Source of the DNA: a virus
Virus record (IMG/VR): IMGVR_UViG_3300027805_000080
Coordinates: 1-25,619 of that record
DNA: 25,619 bases
Direction: 5' to 3' (one strand)
The position numbers and the translations under genes were made by a program. The notes below the pieces were generated by a model, which was given only the letters and a program-made list of their open reading frames with translations, ran no database searches and was not told where the DNA came from. Below are positions 1 through 5,840 of this stretch, piece by piece; the stretch's first letter is position 1; every line of letters starts with the position of its first letter.

Positions 1-115
1 TCCATTCGTCTGTTTGATACCAAACTTTTTTACCAGGCCCCAATAGTTGGTCGCACCATTCTATTATTTCACGTTGTTGGTGAAATTTATCGTAGCCTAA
101 TCTTATTTCAACCAT
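1..115 (-). CDS. Partial small protein of the WC/LRW paralogue family (3' end outside window)
   Basis: Only the first 38 codons are inside the window; the gene continues beyond base 1. The visible N-terminus reads MVEIRLGYDKF, then an IIEWCDQLLG block and a VWYQTDEW block. The EWC...G...W pattern matches the neighbouring genes at 161-433 (IEWCKEHFG...SRWYENQ) and 651-980 (REWCWQTWG...HWCFQNN), so I read it as a third member of one small paralogous family. Function unknown. The start codon lies at the foot of a perfect hairpin (115-133), and no conventional Shine-Dalgarno sequence is seen. It is the last visible gene of the leftmost operon. Confidence 0.6.
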   Translation of the reverse strand, partial: MVEIRLGYDKFHQQREIIEWCDQLLGPGKKVWYQTDEW

Positions 116-133
116 CCTTAAAATATTTAAGGA
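115..133 (-). promoter_or_regulatory. Perfect hairpin at the start codon of the leftmost gene
   Basis: An 8-bp perfect inverted repeat (TCCTTAAA / TTTAAGGA) with a 3-nt loop abuts the ATG at 115. In the mRNA it would place AAGG next to the start codon inside a stem. It could limit translation initiation; it lacks a U-tract, so it is not a typical terminator. The regulatory role is inferred. Confidence 0.35.
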
Positions 134-160
134 TAGTGTTGGACAATTAATCTGCTGGGT

Positions 161-433
161 TTATGACCACCTCAAGATAAACATGCTCATGTCTCGTTCA
201 TCCTTAAAGAAAAATTTACTTTGGTTTTCATACCAACGAGAACCACTATTACCAAAATGTTCCTTACACCATTCAATAGCAGAAGGGATATTGTTATCAG
301 CATCCGGGTCTTGTGCGGGACTTACCCAATGATACTCACCAAGCCAACTTTTAGCCTTTCCAGTTTTCATCGGAACTTTTTTTGAACCAAGATCAATATC
401 TTCTAATTGTTTTACAATATTATTGATATTCAT
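161..433 (-). CDS. Small orphan protein, WC/LRW paralogue family
   Basis: A 90-residue soluble protein of unknown function. It carries the family pattern AIEWCKEHFG (about residues 52-61), a SRWYENQSKFFFKDE block and a C-terminal MFILRWS. The same order (W-C, G, W, aromatic strand, F-x-LRW) occurs at 651-980, and its first part in the partial gene at 1-115, so these are diverged tandem duplicates. The codons for the terminal LRW read TTGAGGTGG, itself a strong Shine-Dalgarno-like sequence. The gene starts just after the stop of the gene at 436-654, with no obvious ribosome binding site of its own, so it may rely on translational coupling. Confidence 0.7.
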   Translation of the reverse strand: MNINNIVKQLEDIDLGSKKVPMKTGKAKSWLGEYHWVSPAQDPDADNNIPSAIEWCKEHFGNSGSRWYENQSKFFFKDERDMSMFILRWS

Positions 434-435
434 AA

Positions 436-654
436 TTATTTTTTATCTGGTTTAGGAGGCATGTCTGGAAATGCTCCCCAAGGCTGTCGAAGTTCAGGTG
501 AAACATCGTTTGGTCCACCTTGATCCAACCACATCTTTGTAATAGTTACAATGGGCATACCATCAACTACAACATGTCTAATTCCAGATGCAGAATTATC
601 ATATGTGCCATCTGCTGCCCACGCAAACATTTTCCAACCTGAATCTGAACTCAT
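436..654 (-). CDS. Hypothetical 72-residue protein
   Basis: Unknown function. The start at 654 is chosen because the ATG overlaps the previous gene's TGA (ATGA) and is preceded by GAGGTGG, which is formed by the LRW codons of that upstream gene. A longer open frame upstream exists but would bury the neighbouring coding sequence. The protein starts MSSDSGWKMFAWAADGTYD, has a beta-rich middle (IRHVVVDGMPIVTITKMW) and a Pro/Lys-rich tail ending PPKPDKK. No cysteines or membrane segment. Confidence 0.65.
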   Translation of the reverse strand: MSSDSGWKMFAWAADGTYDNSASGIRHVVVDGMPIVTITKMWLDQGGPNDVSPELRQPWGAFPDMPPKPDKK

Positions 655-980
655 AACCACCTCAATAAAAATGTGCTTAGTTCTTTGTCGCCACGCAGAT
701 ATATACGAGTGGCAAATTGATTGTTTTGAAAACACCAATGCTCATTATGCCCAACTGTGTTAGCATTGGGTAAATGCCTTGTATCCTCTAACCAAGAATC
801 TAACTCCTTACTACCACCCCAAGTTTGCCAACACCATTCTCTCCATGCAAAATAGAGTTGAGTAGCTTGATATAAACTGACAATATTACCGGAGTAATAG
901 TAGGAACGATTAATATAATATTTCCAATACCCATACCCGGTATTGCGCTTATCTAATTTTTTAAAAAGTTTTCTTGTCAT
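651..980 (-). CDS. Small orphan protein, WC/LRW paralogue family
   Basis: 109 residues if started at the ATG at 980, which overlaps the preceding gene by 20 bp; an upstream in-frame start would overlap that gene more deeply. The N-terminus is basic (MTRKLFKKLDKRN), then Tyr-rich, then the family block WREWCWQTWGG, HWCFQNNQFATRIYL and the C-terminal FLLRWL. It resembles the gene at 161-433 in motif order but has an extra N-terminal 30-40 residues. The terminal LRW codons (TTGAGGTGG) supply the ribosome binding site of the next gene. Function unknown. Confidence 0.65.
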   Translation of the reverse strand: MTRKLFKKLDKRNTGYGYWKYYINRSYYYSGNIVSLYQATQLYFAWREWCWQTWGGSKELDSWLEDTRHLPNANTVGHNEHWCFQNNQFATRIYLRGDKELSTFLLRWL

Positions 981-1230
981 TGTTAAACAAACCAAATTTA
1001 CTTGTTTGCTCTTCCAAATAAGACGGGATAGTGGGAATTTCATCATCTACTGGTTTAGGCGGTGGTTGATAGCTTTTGAGAAACTTTTCTGTTTCAATTG
1101 TAGCCACCCGCTCTTTAACTTTATTAACGATCGGTAAAACTTGCTGTCTGTAAAAATCAGGGTTAGCCCAGGTTCTTACTTTTTGAAAAGTATCTAATAC
1201 TTCCTGTAGTAGTTCATATTCAGTAGTCAT
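961..1230 (-). CDS. Hypothetical 89-residue protein
   Basis: Starts MTTEYELLQEVLDTFQKVR. The ATG at 1230 directly follows the upstream gene's stop at 1232. The first two thirds look alpha-helical (LLQEVLDTFQKVRTW...VNKVKERVATIETEKF) and the tail is Pro-rich (PPPKPVDD) with an acidic to basic end. The ribosome binding site is weak, so coupling to the upstream gene is likely. No family recognised. Confidence 0.6.
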   Translation of the reverse strand: MTTEYELLQEVLDTFQKVRTWANPDFYRQQVLPIVNKVKERVATIETEKFLKSYQPPPKPVDDEIPTIPSYLEEQTSKFGLFNNDKKTF

Positions 1231-1231
1231 T

Positions 1232-1507
1232 TTAACTATTTGATGTATTATAAGGACTGTATACATCATGACCCAATGTGGCTGGATCATAATCGATATA
1301 CTTTATACCAGTATTTTCGTCTTCATACAAACAGGCAAATTCATCTGTAATTTCAAAAAACATATCACTAATATTGATTTCATAATCATCAAACATACTT
1401 AGTTTATGTTCGTGATAGACACGAATACGGTATTTACCGTCACTGCAATACATGAGACAGGCTACTAATCCCTGTGCTGGGCGGATTAATTTTCTTTTTG
1501 GTTTCAT
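1232..1507 (-). CDS. Hypothetical acidic 91-residue protein
   Basis: Start ATG at 1507 overlaps the upstream TGA (ATGA) and is preceded by GAGGTGAAC, a good ribosome binding site. The N-terminus is basic (MKPKRKLIRP). The middle looks like a beta-sheet (GKYRIRVYHEH) and the C-terminal half is rich in Asp, Glu and Tyr (FFEITDEFACLYEDENTG). Function unknown. It is translationally coupled within the 3.4-0 kb operon. Confidence 0.7.
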   Translation of the reverse strand: MKPKRKLIRPAQGLVACLMYCSDGKYRIRVYHEHKLSMFDDYEINISDMFFEITDEFACLYEDENTGIKYIDYDPATLGHDVYSPYNTSNS

Positions 1508-1707
1508 CGTTCACCTCTTGATTTTTTAACGATCTCTTCAATCTCGGCAGAGAATTCCGGGTTACGGTCCAGAATTTCTTCTATAACAGTATTCAGCTCT
1601 GCCAAACTGCGGCGATTGCCTGGTCGTTTCATACAATCCATCATTTCCTCTACTGACATAGGAAAGTCAATAGGATTTTTAGTATTGGTAAAGTGTGGTT
1701 TTTTCAT
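1504..1707 (-). CDS. Hypothetical helical 67-residue protein
   Basis: Small charged protein MKKPHFTNTKNPIDF..., followed by helical, Glu-rich sequence (SVEEMMDCMKRPG, LNTVIEEILDRNPEFSAEIEEIVKKS). Its ATG overlaps the stop of the upstream MNERIKEL-family gene (ATGA). The ribosome binding site GGAG lies inside the FGV codons of that upstream gene. No known domain; a regulatory or host-interaction role would only be a guess. Confidence 0.65.
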   Translation of the reverse strand: MKKPHFTNTKNPIDFPMSVEEMMDCMKRPGNRRSLAELNTVIEEILDRNPEFSAEIEEIVKKSRGER

Positions 1708-1937
1708 TCTTTAACTCCGAAATGTTCTAATACTGCTACAGCATAATGCGTAGGTGTTTGATTTATATCGGGCGGAACTTTTCGTTCAATAGCATTATCA
1801 TACATAACTTTTACACATTCCTTGATAATCAACTCAGCGAACTTTTCTTTGTTAAAGATCCAACCTTCACCGCTGTTTGCTGTCGGTTCAATATAAGTTG
1901 TAGCCTGTAGAGCAAGTTCTTTAATTCGTTCGTTCAC
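1704..1937 (-). CDS. MNERIKEL-family small protein, copy A
   Basis: 77 residues, one of four paralogues in this window (others at 2695-2940, 3194-3394, 4682-4915). The shared layout is an N-terminal MNERIKELA, a variable linker, a central EKFAELIIKECV helix and a C-terminal EHFGVKE. This copy starts with GTG at 1937 behind GGAG-N7. Such small proteins recur in T4-like and other large phage genomes, but I know of no assigned function. Uniquely, its leader still holds the 3' tail sequence of another family member (see 1938-1957), so recombination occurred just upstream. Confidence 0.75.
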   Translation of the reverse strand: MNERIKELALQATTYIEPTANSGEGWIFNKEKFAELIIKECVKVMYDNAIERKVPPDINQTPTHYAVAVLEHFGVKE

Positions 1938-1957
1938 GATTCAACTCCGAAATGTTA
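1938..1957 (-). repeat. Remnant 3' tail of an MNERIKEL-family gene between MetAP and copy A
   Basis: Between the MetAP stop codon and the GTG of copy A lies the minus-strand sequence CATTTCGGAGTTGAATCG. Read in frame it would encode HFGVES and a TGA, the usual C-terminus of the family. A matching TTCGGAGTTGAAGAATGA ends copy B immediately before the MetAP start. MetAP is therefore flanked by two copies of the family's 3' end, as expected if it was inserted into, or replaced the body of, a family member. Confidence 0.55.
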
Positions 1958-2698
1958 TCTTGTTAAAACTTCGCTACCGTCTTTAGTAACAAGAATAGTA
2001 TGTTCATATTGAGCACTATATCCACCATCTCTGGTTGTAACAGTCCATCCATCTTCTAATATTTTTACCTTGTGTCCCCGCTCGTTTAACATTGGTTCTA
2101 TGGTAAATATCATCCCTTCTTTCATTAAAGAAGAATCGTTATTCTTATAGTGTAATATTTGGGGAGCAGTATGAAATTCTTTACCAATACCGTGTCCGGA
2201 GAAATCTCTCACTACACTAAAGCCTGCATTGGAAGCCGTTTTTTCTATAACTTCACCTATCTTACTAAACGGAACTCCGTCCCGTACAATCTTGATGGCA
2301 TTTTCTAAACAATCATATGTTGTTTTACACAAGAATTTATGACGAGGATGAACTTCACCAATCATAAACATTTTACTAGTGTCACCAAAGAAATAAGAAC
2401 CATCTATTAACTTTTTTACAGTTACATCTATGTTTAAGATATCTCCATTCTTTAGTGGAATATCGTTTGGAATGCCGTGACAAACTACCGTGTTTACGCT
2501 AGCACAAATTGATTTTGTAAAACCCTCATAGTTTAACTGAGCACTTTCTGCGTTGAGAACATTTACAGTATAATCCTCACACAAATCATTAAGATGGTTA
2601 GTAGTTACTCCTGCCGCAACCGACGGGGAGATGTAATCTAATAATTGTTTTGCTAGATTACACACTAGCCGCATATTGTTTATTTCTTGTTGGTTCAT
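1955..2698 (-). CDS. map: Type I methionine aminopeptidase
   Basis: 247 residues, the normal length of a short bacterial MetAP (E. coli is 264). The enzyme removes the initiator Met from nascent proteins in the cytoplasm. The five metal ligands of the family are all visible: D91 (NIDVTV), D106 (FFGDTS), H169 (SGHGIG), E201 (IEPML) and E232 (QYEHT). H74 (VCHGIP) and H176 (FHTAP) are also present, so it should be active. The start ATG at 2698 overlaps the stop of copy B of the MNERIKEL family, whose GGAG serves as ribosome binding site. A MetAP gene is unusual in a phage. It might speed maturation of phage proteins, possibly alongside a peptide deformylase, though none is in this window. Confidence 0.93.
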   Translation of the reverse strand: MNQQEINNMRLVCNLAKQLLDYISPSVAAGVTTNHLNDLCEDYTVNVLNAESAQLNYEGFTKSICASVNTVVCHGIPNDIPLKNGDILNIDVTVKKLIDGSYFFGDTSKMFMIGEVHPRHKFLCKTTYDCLENAIKIVRDGVPFSKIGEVIEKTASNAGFSVVRDFSGHGIGKEFHTAPQILHYKNNDSSLMKEGMIFTIEPMLNERGHKVKILEDGWTVTTRDGGYSAQYEHTILVTKDGSEVLTR

Positions 2699-2940
2699 TC
2701 TTCAACTCCGAACATTTTTCTAATAGCACCGGCACATTCTGCGGGCTGCATACCCACATCCCTTGCTTGAAATCTATCGCAAAGATCAGCACATTCCCGA
2801 ACAATCAGGTTGGCGAATCGTTGGGCACTTGCCTCACCTTGCCAATATACGGTAGGAGGATTGCCATCAAGTGCAGGATCACCATCGTAGTGGCGAGTGC
2901 CGTGGGCTTGGCGGTATAGTTCTTTGATTCGTTCGTTCAT
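2695..2940 (-). CDS. MNERIKEL-family small protein, copy B
   Basis: 81 residues with the shared start MNERIKELYRQAHG, central RFANLIVRECADLC, and end MFGVEE. The linker differs (DGDPALDGNPPTVYW), so the family conserves its termini and one helix while the middle diverges. Its start overlaps the upstream stop (ATGA). Its final codons (TTCGGAGTTGAAGAATGA) hold both the ribosome binding site and the start of the MetAP gene. Function unknown. Confidence 0.75.
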   Translation of the reverse strand: MNERIKELYRQAHGTRHYDGDPALDGNPPTVYWQGEASAQRFANLIVRECADLCDRFQARDVGMQPAECAGAIRKMFGVEE

Positions 2941-3197
2941 TCTAAATTATCCTTTAACCATCCAATAACGGTCCATTGTTTTACTACAAAAGTTCCATCA
3001 CCAAACACTGGATTAGCAAAATCGTTCAGAATTTCAAATGGATTTTCCGGATCATCTAACCTAACACCATGCTGTTTACAGAAACCAATCAATTCATCTC
3101 TATCATAAAATATCTTGCTGGGACCATGGACACCGGGCATTTCGAATGTGAATGATTTCCTCCATAATCCTATGTCTCTGGGATAAAAGGTAATCAT
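2937..3197 (-). CDS. Hypothetical 86-residue protein
   Basis: Starts MITFYPRDIGLWRKSFTFEM. The ATG at 3197 overlaps the stop of MNERIKEL copy C and uses the GGAG in its FGV codons. The longer reading frame upstream is not used, because it would lie within copy C. The middle has FYDRDELIGFCKQHGVRLDDPENPFE, and the end is WTVIGWLKDNLE. It looks like a compact alpha/beta protein; no family recognised. Confidence 0.65.
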   Translation of the reverse strand: MITFYPRDIGLWRKSFTFEMPGVHGPSKIFYDRDELIGFCKQHGVRLDDPENPFEILNDFANPVFGDGTFVVKQWTVIGWLKDNLE

Positions 3198-3394
3198 TCT
3201 GAAACTCCGAAATGTCTTTTCAGTTGAGTACAATATGCTTTTCCGGTTAGCATGGCGTAATTCTCTTCGCCAATAACGTCGATACATTCCCGAACAATCA
3301 ACTCGGCAAACTTTTCCAGTTCCTGCGAAGAAAGTAAATAGTTGGGGCCGGTAAATCCTTGTTTTTCGGCAAGTTCTTTAATTCTTTCGTTCAT
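3194..3394 (-). CDS. MNERIKEL-family small protein, copy C
   Basis: The shortest copy, 66 residues: MNERIKELAEKQGF, EKFAELIVRECIDVIG, then RHFGVSE. It is the first gene of the overlapping operon running to the left edge. A short AGGA precedes the ATG closely, and a sigma-70-like promoter lies just upstream (3405-3434). Function unknown. Near-identical termini among copies A-C make it a natural substrate for unequal recombination. Confidence 0.75.
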   Translation of the reverse strand: MNERIKELAEKQGFTGPNYLLSSQELEKFAELIVRECIDVIGEENYAMLTGKAYCTQLKRHFGVSE

Positions 3395-3404
3395 TTTCCT
3401 GCTC

Positions 3405-3434
3405 TTTATAAGAATGCTAACAAGAATTCAGCAA
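3405..3434 (-). promoter_or_regulatory. Candidate sigma-70 promoter for the 3.4-0 kb operon
   Basis: Minus strand TTGCTG - 18 bp - TATAAA, ending about 11 bases upstream of the ATG at 3394, which leaves a very short leader. It is in the right place for the operon of overlapping small genes, but the match is moderate and it differs from the repeated promoter used elsewhere in the window. Confidence 0.35.
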
Positions 3435-3455
3435 TAAATACCTATGAGATTAACA

Positions 3456-3599
3456 TCAGCCCGGACCGGTAAAGATCGCTCCCGCTCCATACTGGCCTTC
3501 CAGCATCATGCGCGCTTGAACAACATTCTCTGCTTGAACCGTGACCTTAAAAGTAGCGCCGGTGCGAGGATCTCGAATCCATGCCGTGTAGGTATTCAC
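3456..3599 (-). CDS. Small 47-residue protein (GTG start)
   Basis: A short gene behind a clear AAGGAG ribosome binding site, starting with GTG at 3599. It begins (M)NTYTAWIRDPRTGATFK, followed by VTVQAENVVQARMMLEGQYG and ends IFTGPG. The pattern of a beta hairpin then a helix with QAR..LE.QYG resembles small proteins seen in several phages, with no function known to me. The opposite-strand reading here lacks such organisation. It is probably the last gene of the operon starting at the 4191-4218 promoter. Confidence 0.6.
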   Translation of the reverse strand: MNTYTAWIRDPRTGATFKVTVQAENVVQARMMLEGQYGAGAIFTGPG

Positions 3600-3637
3600 C
3601 TAATCTCCTTGTTGATTTTTGTCAAACACTGCTTATC

Positions 3638-3982
3638 TTACTTAAATACGGCCAAAGCAGCTTTAGTTGTGGTGTTTAGCTGAGAATCAAATGCTACAGT
3701 TGGAGTCCACTGAACTTGATCACCAACGGTCTTGTATGCAACTTCATTAATAACATGCCATTCACCAAAGCTAGATCCAGTTTGATCATGGTAGAATTGG
3801 CGTTGACTGTTAAGTGTGAAATAATTACCACTCGCACCAGCAATAAAGTGAAGAGCACCATTCGGCTTCTTACACACCACAACGGTTCCTTCAGGCCAAT
3901 GGGAGGGGATTTCGCTAAGAGAAACCTTCAACTTATTGAAGAGCGCTTGGGTGGCGGGGAGAATAGCTGAGCCAGTAAACAT
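3638..3982 (-). CDS. Hypothetical 114-residue protein
   Basis: Start ATG at 3982 is chosen because GGGAGGAAAT stands directly before it; an ATG at 3997 has no such site. The sequence begins MFTGSAILPATQALFNKLKV, has a beta-rich centre with many aromatic and Ser/Thr residues (EGTVVVCKKPNGALHFIAG, YFTLNSQRQFYHDQ, WHVINEVAYKTVGDQVQW), and ends TTKAALAVFK. No membrane segment or known motif. It lies between two small genes in one operon. Confidence 0.7.
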   Translation of the reverse strand: MFTGSAILPATQALFNKLKVSLSEIPSHWPEGTVVVCKKPNGALHFIAGASGNYFTLNSQRQFYHDQTGSSFGEWHVINEVAYKTVGDQVQWTPTVAFDSQLNTTTKAALAVFK

Positions 3983-3993
3983 ATTTCCTCCCA

Positions 3994-4155
3994 TCATTCT
4001 GCAGTAGTGGGCTTTTCACTGCGAAATACCACTGTTACTTCACCAGGTTTTTGAGACTTAAGCCTAACAGAATTAGGCTTCCATGCTAGACGGCGCTGCT
4101 TGCGCTGTTCCTTGGTCATTTCGGGAGCCGTGCGAGAAACGAAGGGTGATGCCAT
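3994..4155 (-). CDS. Small basic 53-residue protein
   Basis: Very short but well supported: a GAGGAG ribosome binding site 9 bases before the ATG, and a strong repeated promoter about 35 bases further upstream. The protein (MASPFVSRTAPEMTKEQRKQ...) is strongly basic in its first half (RKQRRLAWKPNSVRLK) and ends in a beta-like stretch VTVVFRSEKPTTAE. Nucleic-acid binding is possible but unproven. First gene of the operon continuing with 3638-3982 and 3456-3599. Confidence 0.65.
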   Translation of the reverse strand: MASPFVSRTAPEMTKEQRKQRRLAWKPNSVRLKSQKPGEVTVVFRSEKPTTAE

Positions 4156-4170
4156 TTTTAGATCTCCTCA

Positions 4171-4228
4171 GTTAATCAATCGATAAGGCTATTATACACT
4201 GAACCTGGGAAAAGTAAACAGTTATTTT
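4171..4228 (-). promoter_or_regulatory. 58-bp promoter-leader repeat, copy 1 (TTTACT-N16-TATAAT)
   Basis: The minus strand has -35 TTTACT (4213-4218) and -10 TATAAT (4191-4196), 16 bp apart, then a leader running into a GAGGAG ribosome binding site. The same 58 bp occur at 5549-5606 and 11447-11504 with only a few changes. The promoter core recurs at 9152-9179 and 14238-14265. This copy drives the 53-residue gene. Confidence 0.8.
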
Positions 4229-4316
4229 AGATTTAATTTAAGATTTTTACTTCTTTCAATTTTTCAATTTTTAAAAGACTTAGTTAAATGCCCCCGAAAC
4301 TGCAGAAAATTAAAAA

Positions 4317-4667
4317 CTATGCGCTGCAATAGCGCTCCGTGGAAGGGTCTAAGAAGGTTCCAAGCTCTCTCGTAGGAATCATAACAGTCATACCGCTCAT
4401 CAAGCTGACTACCGGAACAAGCTGGTCTATTCCAAAAGCTTTATTGTAATGGTGCTCATTGGCGATAACGTAGGGAGCGTAATCATAGTCTGTCCCGTTG
4501 GTAGCCCACTCCTGCTCGAAGAAACCACATTTTGCCATAGACTTTCGAGTCCAGCCGGCGTTACGGTTGCAGGCTCGCATGCCAATGAGCGCGCCTTTGC
4601 GAGTCTCATAACGCTTGAGGATGCTGGGAGTTCCTGCTTGGGTTCGATTAAAGAGCACGTATGCCAT
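4317..4667 (-). CDS. Hypothetical phage protein, 116 residues
   Basis: Begins MAYVLFNRTQAGTPSILKRY, then ETRKGALIGMRACNRNAGW and a FEQEWAT block, ending in PSTERYCSA. The YVLFNRT...Y.T..GA..G....NRNAG.....EQEWA pattern recalls a small protein recurrent in T4-like phages of unknown role. No ribosome binding site precedes the ATG; it lies 14 bases after the MNERIKEL copy D gene, so re-initiation is likely. About 90 AT-rich bases between its stop and the repeat element at 4171-4228 hold no gene I can see. Confidence 0.7.
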   Translation of the reverse strand: MAYVLFNRTQAGTPSILKRYETRKGALIGMRACNRNAGWTRKSMAKCGFFEQEWATNGTDYDYAPYVIANEHHYNKAFGIDQLVPVVSLMSGMTVMIPTRELGTFLDPSTERYCSA

Positions 4668-4681
4668 AGTAGTATGTTAAA

Positions 4682-4915
4682 TTAGTCAACTACCCCGAAC
4701 CTCATCTTGATCATCTTGCCGCAGCTTTGAGCAGTGGCCTTAGTCTTAAGAGCCAGCTCGTCGGAGTTGATGTTCTCGGCGATGTCAGCAAGACTCTCAC
4801 ACTGCCGGACACATTCCTTGACGATCAGCTCGGCAAACTTCTCTACCATTTCACTCTGCGCATCGAAAGGGGAAAATCCAGCGTTCTTTGCAAGTTCACG
4901 AATTCGTTCGTTCAT
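4682..4915 (-). CDS. MNERIKEL-family small protein, copy D
   Basis: 77 residues from the ATG at 4915, chosen because AGAGGATTGA lies just upstream and because it restores the family start MNERIRELAKNAGF; six extra upstream codons are possible. The middle has VEKFAELIVKECVRQCESLAD and the end is MRFGVVD. Unlike copies A-C, its stop is TAA and does not overlap the next start, and its GC content is higher. It sits behind its own promoter (4941-4969), away from the other three copies. Function unknown. Confidence 0.72.
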   Translation of the reverse strand: MNERIRELAKNAGFSPFDAQSEMVEKFAELIVKECVRQCESLADIAENINSDELALKTKATAQSCGKMIKMRFGVVD

Positions 4916-4940
4916 TTCAATCCTCTCAGTCATTCAAGCT

Positions 4941-4969
4941 AGTATAGCACAAAGAGTCCAAAAGATCAA
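4941..4969 (-). promoter_or_regulatory. Candidate sigma-70 promoter upstream of MNERIKEL copy D
   Basis: Minus strand TTGATC - 17 bp - TATACT, about 25 bases before the start at 4915. The -35 overlaps the stop codon of the preceding gene (4966-5169). A good match in spacing and sequence. Confidence 0.5.
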
Positions 4970-5169
4970 GCCGTTTCGGTCTCGTTCAGCCGCTCTTCAA
5001 CCAGGTGCGCAACATAGAGCGTGTCCCCGTACTCAGCCACCCAGTCCACAGACTCCAGCGCCTCACGGAAACGCTTGACAGCTTCCCGCCGTGTGCGATA
5101 AGAGCCGAGCAGAAAAGGACCGCGGTCATCCCTGCCCCCCACTACGTACCCATGATCCCACTTCTTCAT
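4966..5169 (-). CDS. Hypothetical 67-residue protein
   Basis: Start ATG at 5169 follows the upstream stop by 2 bases and has AAGGCGG 7 bases before it; a TTG two codons earlier is less likely. The sequence MKKWDHGYVVGGRDDRGPFL has a beta-strand look, then SYRTRREAVKRFREALESVDW, an amphipathic helix, and YVAHLVEERLNETETA. Function unknown. It forms a two-gene operon with 5172-5534. Confidence 0.65.
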   Translation of the reverse strand: MKKWDHGYVVGGRDDRGPFLLGSYRTRREAVKRFREALESVDWVAEYGDTLYVAHLVEERLNETETA

Positions 5170-5171
5170 GA

Positions 5172-5534
5172 TCAAGCCGCCTTCTTGAAGTAGCCGTAGG
5201 GCAGTCCATGCTCATAGCACAACAACTCCCAGTCGCCATTGCAGCTAGAGGCATCCATGATCCATCGCAGAGCGGTCTCACGATCTGCAGCGCCGCGCTC
5301 AATCGTTTCACTTACTAGTTGCTCAAACCGTGAAATTGCCAATAGCTCGCGCTGGTTATCTTCCTCGATCGAGCGCTTGACAGCAATCAGAAGTGAATCC
5401 CATTCTGCTTGCAGCTCATCATTAGTCGCCGTATCCATCCACACGTAGAACCGCTCGCTGGGTCGGAACCCATAGGCATCCTTGTGAAGATCGCTGAAGG
5501 TATTAATGTCAAAAGTATAAACTGCTTCAGACAT
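5172..5534 (-). CDS. Hypothetical phage protein with DLHKDAYGFRP motif
   Basis: 120 residues. The N-terminal part has TFSDLHKDAYGFRPSERFYVW, a short motif I recognise from many small phage proteins of unknown function. It is followed by an acidic helical region (NDELQAEWDSLLIAVKRSIEEDNQREL). The C-terminal half (RFEQLVSETIERGAADRETALRWIMD...) ends YGYFKKAA. AAGGACTC is the ribosome binding site. Promoter repeat copy 2 lies directly upstream. Confidence 0.7.
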   Translation of the reverse strand: MSEAVYTFDINTFSDLHKDAYGFRPSERFYVWMDTATNDELQAEWDSLLIAVKRSIEEDNQRELLAISRFEQLVSETIERGAADRETALRWIMDASSCNGDWELLCYEHGLPYGYFKKAA

Positions 5535-5548
5535 AATATGAGTCCTTA

Positions 5549-5606
5549 GTTAATCAATCGATGAGGCTATTATACATTGAACCTGAGAAAAGTAAACAGT
5601 TATTTT
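5549..5606 (-). promoter_or_regulatory. 58-bp promoter-leader repeat, copy 2
   Basis: TTTACT (5591-5596) - 16 bp - TATAAT (5569-5574) on the minus strand, with the same flanks and same TTATCGATTGATTAACT-type leader as copy 1, differing at about three positions. Drives 5534-4966. Confidence 0.8.
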
Positions 5607-5637
5607 GTAGCAATCTCATAAACTTAATTTAAGTTTA

Positions 5638-5820
5638 TTAGCCTATTACGACCACTAAGTTAGATTCATCAAAAATAGCATCCCCAACACGCTCAAGCTC
5701 CACTGCATGAGATTCAACATTATTCAGAATAGTTCCGTCATTTTGATCTCTAATTTTGATTTCTAGATCTGGTTCGTATTGTGCTAGGTGTTCAATAAGT
5801 TCTCTTACTGTCATGCTCAT
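5638..5820 (-). CDS. Small 60-residue protein
   Basis: Start ATG at 5820 is 9 bases after AGGAG. The protein starts MSMTVRELIEHLAQYEPDLE and ends ELERVGDAIFDESNLVVVIG. The first 25 residues, TVRELIEHLAQYEPDLEIKI, follow a pattern common in small phage and bacterial proteins (one helix, a P-D turn, a strand). Function unknown. A strong hairpin (5841-5873) sits just upstream of its ribosome binding site with no promoter between, so expression probably depends on read-through. Confidence 0.7.
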   Translation of the reverse strand: MSMTVRELIEHLAQYEPDLEIKIRDQNDGTILNNVESHAVELERVGDAIFDESNLVVVIG

Positions 5821-5840
5821 ATAAATTATCTCCTGTGAAA

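Noticed and set aside
3433-3439. Plus-strand ATAAATA near 3433
   Set aside because: The only plus-strand frame behind it is a shadow of the 47-residue and neighbouring minus-strand genes.
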